DNA of 64,000 bases from Cellulomonas shaoxiangyii (GTDB taxonomy: Bacteria; Actinomycetota; Actinomycetes; Actinomycetales; Cellulomonadaceae): NCBI RefSeq assembly GCF_004798685.1, contig NZ_CP039291.1, positions 496,001 to 560,000 on the forward strand, written 5' to 3'. Shown in pieces: positions 61,814-64,000 of this stretch. The first letter of the stretch is position 1. Every line of letters begins with the position of its first letter. A program made the translations under genes and the position numbers. A model generated the notes under the pieces. The model worked only from the letters and a program-made list of their open reading frames with translations. It had not been told where the DNA came from and searched no databases.

Positions 61814-63220
61814 ATGTGGGTGCTCTCGCTCCTGCTGGGTCTGCTGGTCGTGCTGGCGATCACGGCGGTGACGGGCTACTTCGTGGCCCAGGAGTTCGCG
61901 TACATGGCGGTGGACCGGTCCCGGCTGAACGCGCGGGCGGCCGACGGCGACGCGGGCGCCCGGCGCGCGCTGACGGTGACGCGCCGCACGTCGTTCATGC
62001 TGTCGGGCGCGCAGCTCGGCATCACGGTGACGGGCCTGCTCGTCGGCTACGTGGCCGAGCCGCTGATCGGTGAGTCCCTGGGCGAGGCCCTCGGCGGCGT
62101 CGGGGTCCCCACGGGTGTGGGCATCGCGGTGGGGACGGTCCTCGCCCTGCTGCTGTCGACGCTGATCCAGATGCTGTTCGGCGAGCTGTTCCCGAAGAAC
62201 CTCGCGATCGCCCGGCCCGAGCCCGTGGCGGTGGCGCTCGCCACGTCGACCACGCTGTACCTGAAGGTGCTCGGCTGGCTGATCCGCGTGTTCGACTCGG
62301 CGTCCAACGCGCTGCTGCGCGTGCTGCGGATCGAGCCGGTGCACGACGTGGAGCACTCGGCGACCGCGCGCGACCTGGGCCACATCGTCGCGGAGTCGGC
62401 GGAGACGGGGGACCTGCCGCGCGAGCTGTCGATGCTGCTCGACCGGATCCTCGACTTCCCGGAGCAGGACGTCGAGCACGCGATGATCCCGCGGTCGCGT
62501 GTCGACGTGGTCCGCACGGGCGAGACCGTCGCGCAGGTGCGGACCCGGATGAGCGAGGGGCACTCCCGCTACCCCGTGCTCGGCGACGACGACGAGGTGC
62601 GCGGCGTCGTGCACCTGCAGGACGTGCTCGCCGCCGAAGGCCCGCAGGACGCCCTGGTCGACACCCTGATGCGCCCCGCCCAGCTCCTGCCGACGTCGAT
62701 GAGCCTGCCCGACGCGCTGCGCCGGCTGGCCGGCGCCCGCAACCAGCTCGCGTGCGTGCTCGACGAGTACGGCGGCCTGGCCGGCGTGCTCACGTTCGAG
62801 GACCTCGCCGAGGAGCTGGTCGGGGAGATCACGGACGAGCACGACCCGTCCGACGCGTCCGCCGCGGTCGTGGAGGACGACGGGTCCTGGACCATGGCCG
62901 GCGACGTGCACGTCGACGAGGTCGAGCGGGCCGTGGGCCGCGACCTGCCCCGCGGGGACTACGAGACGATCGGCGGGCTCACGACCGCCGTGCACGGTGC
63001 GCTGCCGGACGCCGGCACGAGCGTCGTCGTGCTGCTGCCGGGCGACCCGGGCGACCTCGCGCACGCGGGCGCGCCGGACCCGGTGTGGATGCGGGTCGAG
63101 GTGCTCGGGCTCGAGCGGCACGTGCCCGCCCTGGTCCGCGTCACCGTGCCCGCCGCACCGCCGCCCACCGGGGCGGAGCGCGCGACCGCCATCGCCTACG
63201 AGCAGGAGGACCACCGATGA
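61814..63220 (+). CDS. CNNM/HlyC-CorC family membrane protein with CBS pair (first of two)
   Basis: A 468-residue protein. An N-terminal DUF21/CNNM transmembrane domain (about 1-185) is followed by a CBS pair (about 205-335, including MIPRSRVDVV and RYPVLGDDDEVRGVVHLQDVL) and a CorC_HlyC domain (about 350-440). Family members are linked to Mg2+/Co2+ or other divalent-cation efflux; hemolysin labels are historical. The ATG at 61814 best fits the GGGGGG site; in-frame GTGs at 61808 and 61811 lie too close to it. It overlaps the next paralogue by ATGA. Confidence 0.92.
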   Translation: MWVLSLLLGLLVVLAITAVTGYFVAQEFAYMAVDRSRLNARAADGDAGARRALTVTRRTSFMLSGAQLGITVTGLLVGYVAEPLIGESLGEALGGVGVPTGVGIAVGTVLALLLSTLIQMLFGELFPKNLAIARPEPVAVALATSTTLYLKVLGWLIRVFDSASNALLRVLRIEPVHDVEHSATARDLGHIVAESAETGDLPRELSMLLDRILDFPEQDVEHAMIPRSRVDVVRTGETVAQVRTRMSEGHSRYPVLGDDDEVRGVVHLQDVLAAEGPQDALVDTLMRPAQLLPTSMSLPDALRRLAGARNQLACVLDEYGGLAGVLTFEDLAEELVGEITDEHDPSDASAAVVEDDGSWTMAGDVHVDEVERAVGRDLPRGDYETIGGLTTAVHGALPDAGTSVVVLLPGDPGDLAHAGAPDPVWMRVEVLGLERHVPALVRVTVPAAPPPTGAERATAIAYEQEDHR

Positions 63221-64000
63221 GCGACCCGCTGACGGTCGTCCTGACGACCGTGGCCCTGATCGCGCTGAGCGCGTTCTTCGTGGCGATCGAGTTCGCGGCG
63301 CTCGCCGCCAAGGGGTACCGGCTGGAGGAGCGGGCGCCGCACAGCCGGTCGGCGCGCGCCGCGCTGCGCAGCTCGCGGGAGCTGACCGTCCTGCTGGCCG
63401 GCTCGCAGCTGGGCATCACCGCCTGCACGCTGGCCCTCGGTGCCGTCACCAAGCCGGCCGTGCACCACTGGCTCACGCCGGTGTTCGAGGACTGGGGTGC
63501 GGCGCTGTGGCTGGCCGACGCGGCCGGCTTCGTGCTCGCGCTCGTGATCGTGACGTTCCTGCACCTGGTCGTCGGCGAGATGGCGCCGAAGTCGTGGGCC
63601 ATCGCCCACCCGGAGACGTCGGCGATCATGCTGGCCACGCCCATGCGGGCGTTCATGTGGCTGACCCGCCCGCTGCTGCACGTGCTCAACGAGGCGGCGA
63701 ACTGGTGCCTGCGCAGGGTGGGCGTCGAGCCGACCGACCAGCTCGCGACGGGCCAGAACCCGGACGACCTGCGGCACCTGGTGGAGCACTCCGCCAACGT
63801 GGGCGCACTGGACGAGTCGTACTCGCGCCAGATCCGCGGCGCCCTGGAGCTGCAGACGCTGACCGTGCGGGACCTGGTCACCGCCGAGCAACCGCCCACG
63901 GCCGTGCCGGCCGACGCCACGATGGCCGACGTGCGGGCGGTCAGCCGCACCTCGGGGCACCTGCGGGTGCTGGTCGGCCCGGCCGACCGGCCGGACGGGG
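63217..64000 (+). CDS. CNNM/HlyC-CorC family membrane protein (second of two, cut by window end)
   Basis: The first 261 codons of a paralogue of the preceding gene. It has a CNNM transmembrane domain with SAFFVAIEFAALAAKGYRLEERA, SQLGITACTLALG and VTFLHLVVGEMAPKSWAIAHPE, then the start of the CBS region (LQTLTVRDLVTAEQPPTAVPADATMADVRAV). The frame is open to the last base, so the gene continues beyond the window. It overlaps the upstream gene by ATGA. Tandem CNNM pairs in actinobacteria may form hetero-oligomers. Confidence 0.9.
   Translation, partial: MSDPLTVVLTTVALIALSAFFVAIEFAALAAKGYRLEERAPHSRSARAALRSSRELTVLLAGSQLGITACTLALGAVTKPAVHHWLTPVFEDWGAALWLADAAGFVLALVIVTFLHLVVGEMAPKSWAIAHPETSAIMLATPMRAFMWLTRPLLHVLNEAANWCLRRVGVEPTDQLATGQNPDDLRHLVEHSANVGALDESYSRQIRGALELQTLTVRDLVTAEQPPTAVPADATMADVRAVSRTSGHLRVLVGPADRPDG

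Overview
The window looks like a chromosomal segment of a plant-polymer-degrading actinobacterium close to Cellulomonas (order Micrococcales). The grounds are very high GC with GTG/ATG starts, many 4-bp ATGA/GTGA gene overlaps, several promoters that place the start codon at the transcription start (leaderless genes), a secreted multidomain xylanase with a CBM2 and Pro/Thr linkers, and a CUT1-type sugar ABC system without its own ATPase. The genus is inferred, not proven. No rRNA, tRNA, CRISPR array, IS element or prophage was seen.

Layout. 1-3.5 kb: a GH3 glycosidase, then a small membrane protein overlapping a winged-helix regulator. 3.5-10 kb: an L-rhamnose locus, with a LacI repressor divergent from rhamnose mutarotase, rhamnose isomerase, a fused rhamnulose-1-phosphate aldolase/dehydrogenase and rhamnulokinase. 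10.3-12.9 kb: a secreted GH10-CBM2-GH62 arabinoxylanase. 13-29 kb: a mixed region with a degenerate GGDEF protein, an XRE regulator divergent from a methionine aminopeptidase, a membrane-LRR protein, an orphan ABC ATPase, a multicopper oxidase operon divergent from a two-component system, an AbiE-type toxin-antitoxin locus whose toxin seems to have lost its catalytic core, an AEC transporter divergent from an SDR/flavoprotein/SGNH-hydrolase cluster, and a septum-formation-type lipoprotein. 29.4-31.6 kb: a sugar isomerase plus Gfo/Idh oxidoreductase operon. 31.7-39 kb: a hexuronate locus (fructuronate reductase, LacI, glucuronate isomerase, KDPG aldolase, KDG kinase, LacI). 39-45.6 kb: lipoprotein, GntR regulator with a fuconolactonase-like hydrolase, gamma-glutamyltransferase homologue, GNAT, TrmL, flavodoxin-fold reductase. 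45.8-60.4 kb: GH95 alpha-fucosidase, then a LacI gene divergent from a seven-gene operon (GH3, two permeases, binding protein, GH39, DUF624, GH42). 60.4 kb to the end: a TerC protein behind a yybP-ykoY-type manganese riboswitch, and two tandem CNNM/CBS membrane proteins, the second cut by the window edge.

How the genes fit together. Secreted and intracellular glycosidases (GH10/GH62, two GH3, GH39, GH42, GH95) would cut arabinoxylan, xylo-oligosaccharides, galactosides and fucosides. The 52-56 kb permeases and binding protein import oligosaccharides. The rhamnose and hexuronate loci take pectin/hemicellulose sugars to dihydroxyacetone phosphate plus lactaldehyde, and to pyruvate plus glyceraldehyde-3-phosphate. 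Most of these units carry a LacI-family gene and/or LacI-type palindromes in their promoters, so the region reads as a set of separately induced sugar regulons.
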